Position numbers and translations under genes: made by a program. 64,000 nt of DNA, from positions 869,001-933,000 of the forward strand of contig JASJOG010000020.1 of assembly GCA_030142905.1 (NCBI GenBank). Reading direction: 5' to 3'. The notes beneath the pieces are model-generated. The model was not told the origin of the DNA, did no database searches, and saw nothing but the letters and a program-made list of their open reading frames with translations. Origin of the DNA: Heliopora coerulea. Its lineage: Eukaryota; Cnidaria; Anthozoa; Scleralcyonacea; Helioporidae. Positions within the stretch are counted from its first letter, which is position 1. Each line of letters starts with the position of its first letter. Positions 63,839 to 64,000 of the stretch are shown here, one piece after another.

Positions 63839-64000
63839 CATATACATACATATACATACATACATACATACATACATACATACATACACTGCTGCCATAT
63901 TTTTATTTATATCTTATTCAAACATTTACAAAACTGATGAAACTTTTATATTCTTTCAGCTCGCGATAATATTCCAGCGTTTGAGGAAGTTTATATCAGT
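52062..64000 (+). CDS. ZSWIM8: ZSWIM8-like SWIM-domain E3 ligase receptor (3' end beyond window)
   Basis: Twelve coding exons join in frame for 1308 codons, then run off the right edge: 52062-52551, 52869-53288, 54496-54678, 55180-55462, 56309-56436, 56862-57676, 58404-59245, 59509-59653, 60294-60394, 61058-61253, 61842-62121 and 63960-64000. The N-terminus is very acidic. Next come an Elongin-box-like [12 protein letters not shown] block and QIGFHLSAN. A SWIM finger lies at residues 207-218 (C-P-C-x6-C-S-H), followed by [11 protein letters not shown], all in the order of human ZSWIM8 and closer to it than to ZSWIM4/5/6. The rest is helical and less conserved, with a KKGKR-rich insert near 57340. 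ZSWIM8 is a Cullin-RING receptor that triggers Argonaute decay during target-directed microRNA degradation. Exon 3 has a weak acceptor (TTTTAAAAAG) but is needed for frame. Confidence 0.85.
54308..54413. repeat. Short interspersed repeat, copy 5
   Basis: The most complete-looking copy: it begins TTAACTCATTGAAGG, contains AAAATCGTCAGGCGTTAGCCAGAGTAAG, and ends CTTAGTGGGTTAAACTC. The TTAACTC/GGGTTAA ends are complementary. Lies in the ZSWIM8-like intron 2. Confidence 0.5.
55545..56012 (+). repeat. ATC/ATT trinucleotide microsatellite in the ZSWIM8-like gene
   Basis: About 470 bases of ATCATC, ACCATC and ATTATC units with occasional GTC and TTT variants, inside intron 4 (55463-56308). Open in several frames on both strands, which produces spurious methionine-, isoleucine- or histidine-rich products. 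Confidence 0.9.
58083..58290 (+). repeat. ATC/ACC microsatellite in ZSWIM8-like intron 6
   Basis: About 200 bases of CATCAT and CACCAC units in the intron 57677-58403. Same motif class as 55545-56012. Confidence 0.9.
59816..60235 (+). repeat. CCTTC-rich pyrimidine tract in ZSWIM8-like intron 8
   Basis: About 420 bases of nearly pure C/T built from CCTTC and CTATTCCTTTC units; the periodicity is close to five with a longer TTCTATTCC higher-order unit at 59997-60090. Lies in intron 59654-60293, just upstream of exon 9. Confidence 0.88.
61397..61775. mobile_element. tRNA-derived foldback element (about 154-bp arms)
   Basis: 61397-61550 and 61621-61775 are long inverted arms around a 70-nt loop. 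Each arm contains a tRNA-like stretch: minus strand 61451-61530 with A box TAGCTCAATGG and B box GGTTCGATTCC; plus strand 61646-61724 with TAGCTCAATGG and GGCTCGATCC. Neither folds as a convincing functional tRNA, so these are SINE-like, not tRNA genes. Located in ZSWIM8-like intron 10. Confidence 0.8.
62409..62635. mobile_element. tRNA-derived foldback element (102-bp arms)
   Basis: 62409-62510 and 62534-62635 are almost exact reverse complements with a 23-nt loop. The minus strand of the left arm plus loop reads as a tRNA-like sequence (TAGCTCAACACGTAGAGC and GAGTTCAAATCCCGC). The right arm carries only its 3' part, so the loop holds the single copy of the D-arm region. Located in ZSWIM8-like intron 11. 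Confidence 0.85.
63026..63166 (+). repeat. GA-rich purine microsatellite
   Basis: GAGAGG units grade into AGAAAGAAAG and then GAGAGA over about 140 bases, all purine on the plus strand. It lies in ZSWIM8-like intron 11. Confidence 0.9.
63200..63396. mobile_element. Foldback element (81-bp arms) in ZSWIM8-like intron 11
   Basis: 63200-63280 and 63316-63396 are reverse complements with few mismatches (arm word TTGTGGTAACGACGGAGAC). The loop contains a 15-base unit, CTCTTCAGGTGCTAA, in direct tandem duplicate. Confidence 0.85.
63390..63430. repeat. AT dinucleotide run
   Basis: Uninterrupted TATATA tract immediately abutting the right arm of the foldback element at 63200-63396. Confidence 0.9.
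63497..63603. mobile_element. Foldback element (42-bp arms) in ZSWIM8-like intron 11
   Basis: 63497-63538 and 63562-63603 pair as inverted arms (AACTCGGAGTAGCAACCATA in the right arm). The short loop contains CCTGAAGATCGC...GTGAAAC, resembling Penelope-like element ends. Confidence 0.85.
63600..63895. repeat. AT / ATGTATAC / ATAC microsatellite cluster
   Basis: Compound microsatellite: TATATG and GTATAT units (63604-63728), a 65-base unique stretch, then (AT)n at 63797-63832 passing into (CATA)n to about 63888. It ends about 70 bases before the last visible exon of the ZSWIM8-like gene. Confidence 0.9.

Overview
The window is animal nuclear DNA. Its genes have GT-AG introns of a few hundred bases to about 2 kb, the background is AT-rich, and there are many short decayed transposable elements, foldback repeats and long microsatellites. 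Gene content (short secreted collagens, NUDT2, PDCD7, a MARCH-type ligase, COPE and a ZSWIM8-like protein) and repeat style suggest an anthozoan cnidarian, probably a stony coral. The species is inferred, not proven.

Layout. Left half (1-32 kb): three paralogous genes for short secreted collagen-like proteins. Gene 1 (minus, 589-3004) is cut by the left edge. Gene 2 (minus, 18644-22378, 332 aa) and gene 3 (plus, 28278-31877, 409 aa) are complete and lie head to head. Each starts with a signal peptide and an acidic linker on tiny exons, followed by an unbroken Gly-X-Y helix. All introns I could place are phase 1. Genes 2 and 3 share an exon of exactly 504 nt and end in an 8-cysteine domain. 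The spacing of that domain (C-x11-C-x8-C-x4/5-C-x10/11-C-x3/4-C-x9/18-CCR) matches the C-terminal fold of vertebrate resistin/RELM hormones minus one cysteine pair. A trimeric collagen stalk joined to a resistin-like head is the most interesting system here. The gaps between these genes are gene-poor and hold decayed LINE and Penelope-like remnants and GAGTC-rich islands.

Right half (33-64 kb): conserved housekeeping genes. NUDT2 (minus) and PDCD7/U11-59K (plus) share a 236-bp divergent promoter region. A MARCH-type RING-CH E3 ligase (plus) converges on COPE (minus, 12 exons, 297 aa). A ZSWIM8-like gene (plus, at least 12 coding exons, 1308 codons visible) runs off the right edge. Every coding join listed keeps reading frame across its introns, and complete genes have total lengths divisible by three.

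Introns and spacers carry trinucleotide and purine-pyrimidine microsatellites and at least eight inverted-repeat (foldback) elements. Two contain tRNA-like sequences and one has TTAGGG-like repeats at its centre. One hairpin is flanked by a 13-bp direct repeat consistent with a target-site duplication.
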